Shown: positions 53,552 to 63,107, numbered from the stretch's first letter. The stretch: DNA of 64,000 bases from JAUILA01 sp050289805 (GCA_050289805.1 JBNKGL010000006.1:1-64000), one strand, 5' to 3'. The notes: generated from the letters alone by a model not told the origin. Program-made: numbers and translations.

Positions 53552-54256
53552 TTATTGAATGAGGGTTCCTGATTTTTCTCCTTTGAGAATTTTCAGCAGG
53601 TTCCCGGGCTTGTTCATATCGAATACGATTACCGGCAAACCGTTTTCCTGGCATAAGGTGAAAGCGGTCATGTCCATGATATTCAGATTTTTTTCGTACG
53701 CTTCCCTGAAGGTAAGCGTGGAATAACGTGTCGCACTCGGATCTTTCTCAGGATCTGCCGTGTAAACACCATCAACCCGTGTTCCTTTCAGAACGACGTC
53801 TGCCTGAATTTCAATGGCCCGCAGACTTGCAGTGGAATCCGTCGTAAAATATGGATTCCCTATGCCCGCCCCAAAAATGACGATTCGTCCTTTTTCCAGG
53901 TGCCGGATGGCCCTGCGGCGGATAAACGGTTCGCAAACCTGCTCCATGTTGATCCCGGACATCAGTCGTGTGAACAGCCCGATGCGTTCAAGTGCGCTTT
54001 GAAGCGCCATGCCATTGATCACGGTTGCGAGCATTCCCATATAATCTCCCTGTACTCTTTCGATACCACTTTCCTCGGCCTGCACACCCCGGTAGATGTT
54101 GCCGCCACCAATCACAATAGCGACTTCGATCCCTTCCTCTACTACGGCCTTAATCTCCCCTGCATACTGATTCAGTCGCTGCGGATCAATACCGTACTGG
54201 CCCGAACCCATAAGTGATTCGCCACTAAGCTTGAGTAAAATTCGATTATATTTCAT
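53552..54256 (-). CDS. pyrH: Uridylate kinase
   Basis: The 234-residue protein is a complete UMP kinase: KYNRILLKLSGESLMGSGQYGIDP at the start, VVIGGGNIYRG-type phosphate loop (IVIGGGNIYRGV), MGMLATVINGMALQSAL, and GAGIGNPYFTTDSTASLRA for nucleotide binding. It makes UDP from UMP and ATP and is the committed kinase for pyrimidine nucleotides. frr follows 41 bp downstream. Confidence 0.96.
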   Translation of the reverse strand: MKYNRILLKLSGESLMGSGQYGIDPQRLNQYAGEIKAVVEEGIEVAIVIGGGNIYRGVQAEESGIERVQGDYMGMLATVINGMALQSALERIGLFTRLMSGINMEQVCEPFIRRRAIRHLEKGRIVIFGAGIGNPYFTTDSTASLRAIEIQADVVLKGTRVDGVYTADPEKDPSATRYSTLTFREAYEKNLNIMDMTAFTLCQENGLPVIVFDMNKPGNLLKILKGEKSGTLIQ

Positions 54257-54313
54257 GCAATATTGGACCTATTTGATGTTTAATATATGAATTTTATAGT
54301 TTATGAACATGAA

Positions 54314-54808
54314 TCAGAAGCGTATAAGCACCTGATTCTTTTCAACACTATTTCCTTTTTCTACTAATACTTCTTTCACCGTTCCGTCTCCTGCAGCTTT
54401 GATTACGTTTTCCATTTTCATTGCTTCCAGGATAAGGATCGGATCGCCTTTTTTTACTTCATCGCCTGCCGCTACCTGAACATCCAGGATCAGTCCGGGC
54501 ATCGGGGCTGAAATATCATTCACTGCTTCTTCCGTCAGATGATCCATGCCCAACCGTTCCAGCAAAAGGTCCATCTTGTCCTTAAGTGTCGTGGTTACGA
54601 TCTGATTGTTGATGCGAAAGACAAAATTTTTGCTGGCCTTATCGAATGACAATACTTCGATACGATAGGATTTGTGATTTCTGATCAAATGGAATTGTCG
54701 ATTGCCGATTTCCGAGAAATCCCCGTCAAAAGGATTGCCATCGATCAGCAGGTTACCTTGGGAGAAGGAAATTTCAAATGATTTTTCCCCGGCAGAAATT
54801 CGATACAT
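54314..54808 (-). CDS. Biotinyl carrier domain protein
   Basis: The 164-residue protein has an N-terminal beta-rich region (1-95) and a C-terminal biotinyl/lipoyl domain with ISAPMPGLILDVQVAAGDEVKKGDPI and the biotinylation site EAMKME (K131). This arrangement is that of the C-terminal part of pyruvate or acyl-CoA carboxylases, here as a stand-alone carrier. The biotin carboxylase and transferase subunits must be encoded elsewhere. A -7-like TATATTTG (minus strand, 54813-54820) lies so close to the ATG that the mRNA may be nearly leaderless. Confidence 0.9.
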   Translation of the reverse strand: MYRISAGEKSFEISFSQGNLLIDGNPFDGDFSEIGNRQFHLIRNHKSYRIEVLSFDKASKNFVFRINNQIVTTTLKDKMDLLLERLGMDHLTEEAVNDISAPMPGLILDVQVAAGDEVKKGDPILILEAMKMENVIKAAGDGTVKEVLVEKGNSVEKNQVLIRF

Positions 54809-54908
54809 GGTTCAAATATACAGCATTCAGTCTATCCGCTGAAACACCTGAGTTTTTTTTCGCATACCTCCTTGATAATTTGATTAAAATCGATCTAAAC
54901 TTGCTCTT

Positions 54909-55307
54909 ATGAATAAATTTCAAAAGGTTTCTTTTCATGATTATGATGAATTCTTCGACTATCTGCCCGCCGAAGAGCAAAAGCTTGTTCAGGTTTTGCG
55001 TTCAATCATTCTTGAAACCATACCGGAGGTGACTGAAAAGATTTCGTATAACGTTCCGTTCTATTCGCTCCGAAAGCGAATTTGTTACATCTGGCCCAGT
55101 GCCATTCCGTGGGGCGGGCTGGTACCGGGAAGTGGTGTCGCCCTGGGCTTTAGCCGTGGGCGGGAGCTTCAGGCAGATTATTTGAATGGGGGAAAGGGAA
55201 GGGATGTTCGTTATCGTTTGTTCTCTTCCGTTGGCGAGATCGACCGCCAGCTTCTTTCGGATCTCCTGATGAGTGCTGTAATCCTTGAATCTGAAGGAAA
55301 CAGATGA
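54909..55307 (+). CDS. DUF1801-family protein
   Basis: The 132-residue protein matches the DUF1801/YdhG fold: LRSIILETIPEVTEKISYNVPFYSLRKRICYIWPS, LGFSRGRELQADYLNGG and RYRLFSSVGEIDRQLL. It is cytoplasmic, with no assigned reaction. It is divergent from the biotinyl carrier gene. A relative is at 20307-20774; the two share only the general fold pattern. Confidence 0.82.
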   Translation: MNKFQKVSFHDYDEFFDYLPAEEQKLVQVLRSIILETIPEVTEKISYNVPFYSLRKRICYIWPSAIPWGGLVPGSGVALGFSRGRELQADYLNGGKGRDVRYRLFSSVGEIDRQLLSDLLMSAVILESEGNR

Positions 55308-55343
55308 TTTTGCACTGTGCCTTTAAAAATATAAATTTGCTCC

Positions 55344-55438
55344 ATAGGGGTGCCCCATTATACGGGCTGAGATTATACCCAAAGCCTTTTCAATATAAGG
55401 CTGGAACCTGATCCAGGTAATGCTGGCGTAGGGATGGT
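55344..55438 (+). ncRNA. TPP riboswitch (THI element)
   Basis: The hallmark sequence is present in the right order: ATAGGGGTGCC (55344-), CTGAGAT (55367-55373), a variable stem with AAAGCCTT / AAGGCT, then GGAACCTGATC (55403-), CAGGTAAT and GCTGGCGTAGGGA to about 55435. This is the thiamine-pyrophosphate aptamer. It lies about 60 bp before the TonB-receptor gene, so thiamine status should control this receptor. Confidence 0.95.
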
Positions 55439-55448
55439 ATGTTAAGGA

Positions 55449-55470
55449 TGCAGGAACCCCCTGTCCTGCA
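55449..55470 (+). terminator. Riboswitch expression-platform hairpin
   Basis: TGCAGGA (55449-55455) pairs with TCCTGCA (55464-55470) around an ACCCCCTG loop. The palindrome extends in part through GTTAA at 55441 and TTAAC at 55476, followed by TAAAAAAAA. It is the probable regulatory hairpin of the TPP riboswitch. The T-run is weak, so a translation-type or Rho-assisted mechanism is also possible. Confidence 0.6.
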
Positions 55471-55493
55471 GATTTTAACATAAAAAAAACAAC

Positions 55494-57968
55494 ATGAAAT
55501 TAATTTTTACAGTGTTGCTGTTTATCAGCACATTAACCGCATTTCCGCAAAACAGAATTGATGGAATTGTAATTGACCAGGCCGATGGAGAAGGAATCCC
55601 GGGCGCAACAGTGGAAATAAAATCATTGGGCAGAGCGGTAATTACCAATCCCGACGGAACATTTACGATTCCCGGAATCCCGGAAGGAACATACGAATTC
55701 AGAATTTCCCATGTTTCATATATGAATGTCAATCTTGATATCGACATTCCCTCCGAAGATAATATAGAAATCCGGCTGGAAGCCCGGACATTCATGGCTG
55801 AAGAGGTAATTGTTAAGTCGACCCGTGCAGGAAAGACAGCCCCGGTGACATATTCCGAAATGAACCAGGAAGAAATTAAGAATATGAACCAGGGTCAGGA
55901 TCTGCCGTTTGTCCTGAATTTTATGCCCTCAGTGGTAACAACTTCGGATGCCGGAGCGGGAATCGGTTATACCGGAATACGAATCCGTGGATCTGATGCC
56001 ACCAGGATCAATGTCACGATTAACGGAGTGCCCCTAAACGACAGCGAAAGCCAGGGTGTATACTGGGTGGATATCCCTGATATTGCCTCATCCACACAAA
56101 GTATCCAGGTGCAGCGGGGCGTGGGTACATCCACCAATGGCGCCGGTGCATTCGGGGGTACGATCAATCTACAGACAAACCACCTGGATGCAGATCCCTA
56201 TGCTGAACTGATCAACGGCATCGGTTCATTCGGAACACGAAGGCATACCCTCAATTTTGGTACAGGTCTGCTGAAACAGCACTGGGCGATCGATGGCCGG
56301 TTGTCAAAGATTGAATCCAACGGATATATAGACCGGGCTTCTTCCGATCTTGACTCCTATTACTTTTCGGCTGGTTATTATGGCAAGAAAACCATCGTAA
56401 AGGCATTGATGTTTGGCGGTGATGAAAGAACATACCAGTCCTGGTACGGAACCCCCGAGGCAGTATTGGATAATGATGCGGAAGGAATTGAAAACGTGAT
56501 CATCAATAATGGTCTCGATGAAGAACAGGCAGAGAATATGCGCACGGCCGGCAGAACCTTCAACTGGTATCTTTATGAAAACCAGGTGGATGATTACCAG
56601 CAGGACCATTATCAATTGCATGCGAGTCACCGCTTCAGCGATCGCGTTACTGCCCAGGTAGCCCTGCATTATACCTATGGAAGGGGATTTTATGAACAAT
56701 ACCGAAGGGATGATGACTATGCAGATTATGGCCTGGATGATGTAGTTGTAGGCGGCACGGTTCTCACTTCCACTGACCTGGTGCGGAGAAGGTGGCTGGA
56801 TAATGACTTTTACGGGATGACGTATGCACTCATGTACAAGCCCGGAAACTCCACCGAACTGACGCTGGGTGGAGGCTGGAACCGGTATAGCGGCGGCCAT
56901 TTTGGGGAGATCATCTGGACGGAAACTGCTGCCGGGAATGTGCCGAAGGATTATCGCTATTATGATAATACAGGAGATAAGGATGATTTTAATACTTATC
57001 TCAAGGCAGTGCATCAATTGAACCGCCGGTGGCAGATTTTCGGAGACCTTCAGTTCAGAAGGATTGACTATGCTATAAACGGTGTTGATAATGACCTGCG
57101 AGCGCTGGATCTTGCCACGGAATATAATTTTTTCAATCCAAAAGCCGGACTCAGTTTCATGCCTGGTGAGCGGAGTACAGTGTACGCCTCATTTGCAGTA
57201 GCGAACAGGGAACCGGTGCGTACAGATTTTATTGATAACCCAGAGACCCCTGAGCCCGAACGTTTAAATAATCTTGAGATTGGCTACAGGCTGTCCGGCA
57301 GTATGTTTTCCTTCGAAGCCAACGGATACTGGATGGGTTACAGGGACCAGCTTGTCCTTACGGGAGAATTGAACGATGTAGGCTCTCCGCTGCGCCGGAA
57401 TGTAGCGGACAGCTACCGGGCCGGTATCGAATTGCAGGTTGGCTGGAGTATTTCACCCAAGTTCAGCTGGCAGGCCAATGCTACCTTCAGCAGTAATAAA
57501 ATAAAAAGCTTTACCGAAGTGATTTATGATTACGGTCCGGCATTTGATGAATTTAATGTCATCGAGAATATCTATAAAAATACGGATATCGCCTATTCTC
57601 CTTCGGTTATCGCCGCATCCCAGCTTACCTGGAAAGTATTAAATGGCGCCTTCCATTCTGAAGACCGGCTTGAGGTGAGCTTGCTCAGCAAATATGTCGG
57701 TGATCAGTACCTGGATAACACTTCAAATGAAAGCAGGAAAATTGATGACTACTTTGTAAATGATCTTCGGTTACGCTATTCGATAGAGAACTGGGTTTTT
57801 AGCGGTATTGACTTCACATTGCAGGTGAACAATGTTTTCAGTGAGCGTTTTTCATCAAACGGCTACACCTTTGGTTACCAGGGTGGTCCGGATTATGTGG
57901 TCAGGGAAAATTACTATTACCCGCAGGCACTGGCCAATTACATGATTACTCTGGGAATCCGGATATAG
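55494..57968 (+). CDS. TonB-dependent receptor, probable thiamine uptake
   Basis: The 824-residue protein has a signal peptide ending TAFPQ, a carboxypeptidase-regulatory-like domain (about 21-100, IDGIVIDQADGEGIPGATVEIKS) and a plug (about 110-225) with PVTYSEMNQEEIKNMNQGQDLPFVLN and RIRGSDATRINVTINGVPLND. A barrel follows, ending in LANYMITLGIRI with a C-terminal aromatic/hydrophobic strand. The TPP riboswitch directly upstream makes thiamine or a precursor the likely substrate. No thiamine enzyme genes are adjacent. Confidence 0.92.
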   Translation: MKLIFTVLLFISTLTAFPQNRIDGIVIDQADGEGIPGATVEIKSLGRAVITNPDGTFTIPGIPEGTYEFRISHVSYMNVNLDIDIPSEDNIEIRLEARTFMAEEVIVKSTRAGKTAPVTYSEMNQEEIKNMNQGQDLPFVLNFMPSVVTTSDAGAGIGYTGIRIRGSDATRINVTINGVPLNDSESQGVYWVDIPDIASSTQSIQVQRGVGTSTNGAGAFGGTINLQTNHLDADPYAELINGIGSFGTRRHTLNFGTGLLKQHWAIDGRLSKIESNGYIDRASSDLDSYYFSAGYYGKKTIVKALMFGGDERTYQSWYGTPEAVLDNDAEGIENVIINNGLDEEQAENMRTAGRTFNWYLYENQVDDYQQDHYQLHASHRFSDRVTAQVALHYTYGRGFYEQYRRDDDYADYGLDDVVVGGTVLTSTDLVRRRWLDNDFYGMTYALMYKPGNSTELTLGGGWNRYSGGHFGEIIWTETAAGNVPKDYRYYDNTGDKDDFNTYLKAVHQLNRRWQIFGDLQFRRIDYAINGVDNDLRALDLATEYNFFNPKAGLSFMPGERSTVYASFAVANREPVRTDFIDNPETPEPERLNNLEIGYRLSGSMFSFEANGYWMGYRDQLVLTGELNDVGSPLRRNVADSYRAGIELQVGWSISPKFSWQANATFSSNKIKSFTEVIYDYGPAFDEFNVIENIYKNTDIAYSPSVIAASQLTWKVLNGAFHSEDRLEVSLLSKYVGDQYLDNTSNESRKIDDYFVNDLRLRYSIENWVFSGIDFTLQVNNVFSERFSSNGYTFGYQGGPDYVVRENYYYPQALANYMITLGIRI

Positions 57969-57983
57969 ATATAATCATGGGTC

Positions 57984-58015
57984 ATTGTATTAGACAGCGT
58001 ATGCGAGTACCTTTG
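57984..58015 (+). promoter_or_regulatory. Probable Bacteroidota-type promoter for the UbiA gene
   Basis: ATTG at 57984-57987 (-33-like) is followed by 20 nt and TACCTTTG at 58008-58015, an exact TANNTTTG -7 element. The start point would be about 7 nt downstream, close to the ATG at 58030. It fits the known TTTG-N19-TANNTTTG pattern of the phylum apart from the first T. Confidence 0.5.
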
Positions 58016-58029
58016 TTAAAAGGTAATTC

Positions 58030-58908
58030 ATGCCAGTTCAATCATCCAGCGTTCCGTATCACTATACTTTCTCCGGTTTACTACGAATAATCCGGTTTTG
58101 GAACCTAGTGATCCTGGTGCTCGCGCAATATTTCACCGCCATTTTTTTGGCGAGTGGGGATTCCTCCTGGTCAGAGGTGCTTCGGAATGAAAGAATGTTT
58201 ATTCTGAGCTTGTCAACCGCCTTAATTGCGGCAGCGGGATATGTCATTAACGATTATTATGACGTAAAAATTGATCTAATTAATAAGCCGCAGCGCGTCG
58301 TGGTGGGAAAATTTATGAAAAGGCGTGTGGCTATGTTCTTTCATATATTATTCAGCCTGCTGGGGATTTCACTGGGTTTCATGGTTTCCTGGAAGCTGGC
58401 ACTGATCAATTTTTTAAGTGCCGGGCTATTGTGGCTTTATTCCAATCAGTTAAAACGTCTTCCCGTTGTCGGTAACCTTAGTGTGGCTGTTTTAACCGGG
58501 ATCTCAATCTATATCGTACACCTGATATATGGAGATGAACAGGCACTGGTTTTAGCATATTCGCTGTTTGCAACGCTTTTTACCATGATCCGCGAAATAA
58601 TTAAGGATATGGAGGATGTAAAGGGGGATGCTACATTTGGTTGCCGTACCCTGCCTGTGGTGGTTGGATTGAGAAAAACCAAATGGTTTATATATTTGCT
58701 ATCAATTGTCTTCGTACTGGTACTTGTGACATTGTCCACAATATTTGCTGGCCAGGACCTGACAATCTTTTCAGCCGGATTGATTTTGCCCATCAGCTGG
58801 TTGTTCTATAAGCTGAGCCGTGCAGATACCGTGGAAGAATACGGGCGCCTTAGCACCTATTGTAAACTCATTATGCTGGCCGGAATTGCGAGCATGATCT
58901 TCTTTTGA
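58030..58908 (+). CDS. UbiA prenyltransferase (geranylgeranylglycerol-phosphate geranylgeranyltransferase-like)
   Basis: The 292-residue protein has eight or nine membrane helices and the two aspartate-rich motifs of UbiA enzymes: NDYYDVKIDLINKPQR (about 74-89, Mg2+-diphosphate site) and DMEDVKGDATFGCRTLPV (about 197-214). The pattern RVVVGKFM after the first motif is typical of the Bacteroidota enzymes annotated as geranylgeranylglycerol-phosphate geranylgeranyltransferase. Such proteins link a long prenyl chain to a polar head in the membrane; a menaquinone-type role cannot be excluded. The purN gene follows directly. Confidence 0.85.
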   Translation: MPVQSSSVPYHYTFSGLLRIIRFWNLVILVLAQYFTAIFLASGDSSWSEVLRNERMFILSLSTALIAAAGYVINDYYDVKIDLINKPQRVVVGKFMKRRVAMFFHILFSLLGISLGFMVSWKLALINFLSAGLLWLYSNQLKRLPVVGNLSVAVLTGISIYIVHLIYGDEQALVLAYSLFATLFTMIREIIKDMEDVKGDATFGCRTLPVVVGLRKTKWFIYLLSIVFVLVLVTLSTIFAGQDLTIFSAGLILPISWLFYKLSRADTVEEYGRLSTYCKLIMLAGIASMIFF

Positions 58909-58913
58909 AAGAA

Positions 58914-59483
58914 ATGAAAAACATCGCTATTTTCGCTTCCGGTAATGGCACAAATGCCGAAGCCATCATCAAACACTTTGAGGGAATCCCTGAAATTACC
59001 GTGAGGCTGGTACTTTCCAATAACCCGGAGGCCTTTGTATTGGAGCGCGCACGCAGACACAATATTCCTGTCATGGTTTTTACCAGGGATCAATTCTACA
59101 GAGGAACCGAAGTAATTGAAAAATTACAATCCAGTGATATTGACCTGATCGTACTGGCCGGATTTCTCTGGCTGGTGCCGGCAGCGCTTGTACAGGAATA
59201 TCCCGGCAGGATCGTGAACATACATCCGGCATTATTGCCCAAATACGGGGGTAAGGGTATGTACGGGGCACGGGTTCATGAAGCGGTCAGGGCTTCGGGA
59301 GATTCAGAAACCGGAATTACAATTCACCTCGTGAATGAAAAGTATGATGAAGGAAACATATTGTTTCAGGCCACATGTCCGGTAGGACCTGATGATACCC
59401 CTGATGATATTGCTGCACGGGTTCATGTGCTCGAGTATCAATATTATCCCGTGATTATAGAGTCAATGTTTAAAAATAAGTAG
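58914..59483 (+). CDS. purN: Phosphoribosylglycinamide formyltransferase
   Basis: I use the ATG at 58914 (MKNIAIFASGNGTNAEA), 5 bp after the UbiA stop. A TTG at 58905 would overlap it. The 189-residue product has the PurN core: FASGNGTNAEAIIKHF, GRIVNIHPALLPKYGGKGMYG with the catalytic Asn/His pair, and the final aspartate in DEGNI. It formylates GAR with 10-formyl-THF, the third step of purine synthesis. purH follows. Confidence 0.94.
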   Translation: MKNIAIFASGNGTNAEAIIKHFEGIPEITVRLVLSNNPEAFVLERARRHNIPVMVFTRDQFYRGTEVIEKLQSSDIDLIVLAGFLWLVPAALVQEYPGRIVNIHPALLPKYGGKGMYGARVHEAVRASGDSETGITIHLVNEKYDEGNILFQATCPVGPDDTPDDIAARVHVLEYQYYPVIIESMFKNK

Positions 59484-59559
59484 CTTTGCAACCTGATCGG
59501 AAATAAAAAACACTAATGCCCGGTCAATTACAATTTGAAGGAATACCCATATACCAACA

Positions 59560-61083
59560 ATGTCCGTTAAAAAGATCCAGTCCGCACTAATTTCTGTTTA
59601 TCATAAAGACCGTCTTGAACCTATCATCGAGCTTCTTAAAAAGTACGGTGTAACCATTTACTCAACCGGTGGCACCCAGCGTTTTATCGAAGAGCTTGAC
59701 GTGCCGGTTACGGCAGTGGAGGAAATGACATCCTATCCTTCCATATTTGGAGGCCGGGTGAAAACGCTTCATCCAAAAATTTTTGGGGGCATTTTGCACA
59801 GGAGATCAGATGAAGGTGATTTGCGCCAGGCAGTCGAATTCGATATCCCTGCAATTGATATGGTAATTGTCGACCTGTATCCATTTGAAGAGACGGTGGC
59901 ATCGGGCGCAAGTGAAAGCGAGATCATTGAGAAGATTGATATCGGGGGAATATCACTGATCCGTGGTGCGGCAAAAAATTTCAGCGACGTACTTATTGTT
60001 TCCTCCAGGGATCAGTATGACGAGGTAGCCGGAATTCTTGCTGAAAATGAGGGAGGAACAACACTCGAGCAGCGGATGGTGTTTGCCACCAGGGCATTCC
60101 GTGTCAGTTCGCAGTATGATACAGCAATCCATGATTATTTTACAGGAGGAGCTCCGGATGATAAATTCAGGGCATTTGCTGCGCCTTCACGCGGGTTGAG
60201 ATATGGTGAGAATCCCCATCAGAAGGCCGCTTTTTATGGTCCATTATCAGAGCTTTTTGATCAGTTGAATGGGAAGGAACTGTCGTACAACAATCTTGTG
60301 GATGTGGATGCTGCAGTTTCTCTGATAGAAGAATTTGAAGAAACTGCGTTCGCAATTATCAAACATACGAATGCCTGCGGAGTGGCAACAGGCAGCTCAG
60401 TGGCTGAAGCCTATGAAAAGGCATTCGCAGCAGATACGGTATCTGCATTTGGGGGGATACTGGTAACCAACAGTGAAATTGATTTGGCAGCTGCGGAAAG
60501 GATGCATGACCTGTTTTTTGAGATTTTGATCGCTCCAGGGTATACAGAAGAGGCCCTTGAGCTGCTTGGCGGTAAGAAAAACAGGATTATTCTGCGCCAG
60601 AAAGGGGTATTAGGAACTAAGAAACAGTTTAAAAGTCTGCTAAATGGCGTTATTGAACAGGACAGGGATCTAAAAACTGACGCGCTGAAGGATCTCACCG
60701 TGGTTACCCGCAAAGTACCTGCAGATGCCGATATGGAGGCAATGATTTTTGCCAGCAAAATTTGCAAGCATACCAAATCAAATGCCATCGTGCTTGCACG
60801 AAACGGTCAGATGCTTGCAAGTGGGGTTGGCCAGACTTCGCGTGTAGATGCTTTGAAACAGGCAATTGCGAAAGCGAAAGTTTTCGGATTCGAGCTGAAG
60901 GGGGCCGTTATGGCATCTGATGCTTTCTTTCCGTTTGCAGATTCAGTGGAAATAGCGTATGATGAAGGTATCACAAGTATTATCCAGCCGGGAGGTTCCG
61001 TTCGGGACAAAGATTCGGTGGAATTTTGTGATAAAAATGACATGGCTATGGTATTCACGGGAATAAGGCATTTTAAACATTAA
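59560..61083 (+). CDS. purH: Bifunctional AICAR transformylase/IMP cyclohydrolase
   Basis: The 507-residue protein is complete PurH. The IMP cyclohydrolase part carries YSTGGTQRFIEE and FGGRVKTLHPKIFGGILHRR. The AICAR formyltransferase part carries RYGENPHQKAAFYG, FAIIKHTNACGVATG and ASDAFFPFADSVE. It finishes IMP synthesis from AICAR. A -7-like TAGCTTTG at 59481-59488, across the purN stop, might give purH its own promoter. mreB follows after an 89-bp gap. Confidence 0.96.
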   Translation: MSVKKIQSALISVYHKDRLEPIIELLKKYGVTIYSTGGTQRFIEELDVPVTAVEEMTSYPSIFGGRVKTLHPKIFGGILHRRSDEGDLRQAVEFDIPAIDMVIVDLYPFEETVASGASESEIIEKIDIGGISLIRGAAKNFSDVLIVSSRDQYDEVAGILAENEGGTTLEQRMVFATRAFRVSSQYDTAIHDYFTGGAPDDKFRAFAAPSRGLRYGENPHQKAAFYGPLSELFDQLNGKELSYNNLVDVDAAVSLIEEFEETAFAIIKHTNACGVATGSSVAEAYEKAFAADTVSAFGGILVTNSEIDLAAAERMHDLFFEILIAPGYTEEALELLGGKKNRIILRQKGVLGTKKQFKSLLNGVIEQDRDLKTDALKDLTVVTRKVPADADMEAMIFASKICKHTKSNAIVLARNGQMLASGVGQTSRVDALKQAIAKAKVFGFELKGAVMASDAFFPFADSVEIAYDEGITSIIQPGGSVRDKDSVEFCDKNDMAMVFTGIRHFKH

Positions 61084-61172
61084 AAAAAACTTTATTTGAG
61101 GTTTTTAAATAAAACAAATTTGTAAATTCCGGTCGCCAAGACGACGGACTAACTTTTTGATTCAGACTACAT

Positions 61173-62198
61173 ATGGGATTGTTTGATTTTTTCTCCAGTG
61201 ATATTGCGATTGATCTGGGCACTGCAAATACCTTAATTATACACCGTGATAAGATCGTTGTGGACGAACCTTCGATCATTGCGATAGACAAGAATACCAA
61301 TAAGGTTCTTGCTATCGGGAGACAAGCCATGCAGATGCATGAAAAAACCCACGAGAATATTAAAACCATTCGTCCGCTTAAGGACGGTGTGATTGCCGAC
61401 TTCCACGCTGCGGAACACATGATCCGGGGCATGATCAAAATGATCGACAGCGGCAAAAAGTTTTTTCCCGCATCCCACCGGATGGTGATCTGTATTCCAT
61501 CAGGAATTACTGAGGTTGAGAAGCGTGCGGTTCGGGATTCGGCCGAACATGCGGGTGCGAAAGAGGTTTATATGATCCATGAGCCTATTGCGGCGGCAAT
61601 CGGTATCGGCATCGACATCGAACAACCTGTCGGATCAATGATTGTGGATATCGGAGGAGGTACAACTGAAATTGCTGTGATTGCTTTATCAGGTATTGTC
61701 TGCGACCAGTCGATTCGTACGGCCGGGGATACCTTCAACCGCGACATTCTGGACTACATGCGCCGCCAGCATAATTTGCTGATTGGTGAACGGTCTGCAG
61801 AAAAAGTTAAGATAGAAGTAGGTTCTGCACTTACCGAGCTTGACGACGGTCCGGAAGATTATGAGATCCGCGGCAGGGACCTGATGACAGGTATTCCGAA
61901 AGTTATCAAGATATCCTACTCCGAGATAGCCTTTGCACTTGACAAATCGGTATCGAAAATTGAAGAAGCTGTTCTGAAGGCTCTTGAGATTTCGCCACCG
62001 GAGCTGAGTGCCGATATTTACGACAACGGTATTCATCTTACCGGAGGTGGAGCATTGCTTCGTGGTCTTGACAAGCGTCTGGCACTGAAGACGAAATTAC
62101 CGATACATGTGGCAGAAGATCCGCTTAGAGCGGTTGTACGGGGTACGGGTCATGCGCTTAAAAACCTGAATTCTTTCAAGGCTGTTTTGATGACCTAA
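61173..62198 (+). CDS. mreB: Rod-shape determining actin MreB
   Basis: The 341-residue protein is full-length MreB. It has IAIDLGTANTLI (phosphate 1), PSGITEVEKRAVRDSAEHAGAKEVYMIHEP, IVDIGGGTTEIAV (phosphate 2), and HLTGGGALLRGLDKRL (adenosine motif). The N-terminal MGLFDFFSSD resembles the membrane-binding amphipathic part. It polymerises at the inner face of the membrane and directs lateral wall growth. It heads the mreB-mreC-mreD-PBP2 series. Confidence 0.97.
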   Translation: MGLFDFFSSDIAIDLGTANTLIIHRDKIVVDEPSIIAIDKNTNKVLAIGRQAMQMHEKTHENIKTIRPLKDGVIADFHAAEHMIRGMIKMIDSGKKFFPASHRMVICIPSGITEVEKRAVRDSAEHAGAKEVYMIHEPIAAAIGIGIDIEQPVGSMIVDIGGGTTEIAVIALSGIVCDQSIRTAGDTFNRDILDYMRRQHNLLIGERSAEKVKIEVGSALTELDDGPEDYEIRGRDLMTGIPKVIKISYSEIAFALDKSVSKIEEAVLKALEISPPELSADIYDNGIHLTGGGALLRGLDKRLALKTKLPIHVAEDPLRAVVRGTGHALKNLNSFKAVLMT

Positions 62199-62249
62199 CC
62201 GGCAATTTGCCCAGTGTATTAATTTTTTTAACGGGTATTTATGTAATAA

Positions 62250-63107
62250 ATGCAACGATTATTCATTTTTCTGTATCAGTATCGGGCTTTCCTGATTTTC
62301 ATATTCCTGGAAATCCTGTGTATCTGGCTGATCGTTCAGAATAATCAATACCAGGGTGCGCGTTTTTTTAATTCCTCAAATAAGCTTGTGGCAGGAATGA
62401 TGCAGACTTCCCAGGGGGTCTCGGAATATTTCCGTCTTGGCGAAGTGAATGATGAACTTGCCCGCGAAAATGCCCGGCTGAAGATGGAACTTCAGCAGAT
62501 CTCGCAAAGCATATATCCCCTGGACCGGAGCCGCCTTCAGGATAAAGACTACCTCAACCAGTTTGAGTATATCCCGGCAAAAGTTATTAATAATTCCACA
62601 CGGCGTTTTACCAATTTCATCACGATCGACCGGGGCGAACAGGATGGTATTCAATCGGACATGGCGGTGATCAATGCCGCAGGCGTGGTTGGAAAGGTGA
62701 AATCGGTTTCAAGGCGATTCAGCGTAATCACTTCGATTTTGCATACCGACATGCGCGTATCATCGAAGATCAAAAGAACCGGAGACTTGTGTACAACTCA
62801 ATGGGATGGTACCGATCCGTATATCGCATCACTTTCATTCGTGCCGAGGCATGTGAGGCCAATGGTGGGGGATACGATTGTCACTTCCGGATATAATGCC
62901 ATATTCCCCGAGGATATCCCCGTAGGCGTGATCAGCGAAATTGATTTACAGGATAATTCTCCTTGGTATGATATAAATATTGAGCTGTCTGCCGATCTGA
63001 ATGAAATTAGTTATGTATATGTCGTAAAAAATGAACTCCGAAACGAACAGGATTCGGTTGAAATATCCAGTGGCGTGAAGGAGGCCGCGAACGAAATCTA
63101 TGACTAA
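62250..63107 (+). CDS. mreC: Rod-shape determining protein MreC
   Basis: The 285-residue protein has one membrane helix (about 11-30), a coiled coil (about 60-95, EVNDELARENARLKMELQQI), and the beta-rich MreC domain with YIPAKVINNSTRRFTNFITIDRGEQDGIQSDMAVIN and VGDTIVTSGYNAIFPEDIPVGVI. It links MreB with the periplasmic wall enzymes. Its end overlaps mreD by 8 bp. Confidence 0.95.
   Translation: MQRLFIFLYQYRAFLIFIFLEILCIWLIVQNNQYQGARFFNSSNKLVAGMMQTSQGVSEYFRLGEVNDELARENARLKMELQQISQSIYPLDRSRLQDKDYLNQFEYIPAKVINNSTRRFTNFITIDRGEQDGIQSDMAVINAAGVVGKVKSVSRRFSVITSILHTDMRVSSKIKRTGDLCTTQWDGTDPYIASLSFVPRHVRPMVGDTIVTSGYNAIFPEDIPVGVISEIDLQDNSPWYDINIELSADLNEISYVYVVKNELRNEQDSVEISSGVKEAANEIYD

Noticed and set aside
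59516..59590. A 24-codon frame beginning just upstream of purH
   Set aside because: It overlaps the purH start in another frame with no attenuator-like hairpins or rare-codon run; no basis for a leader peptide.
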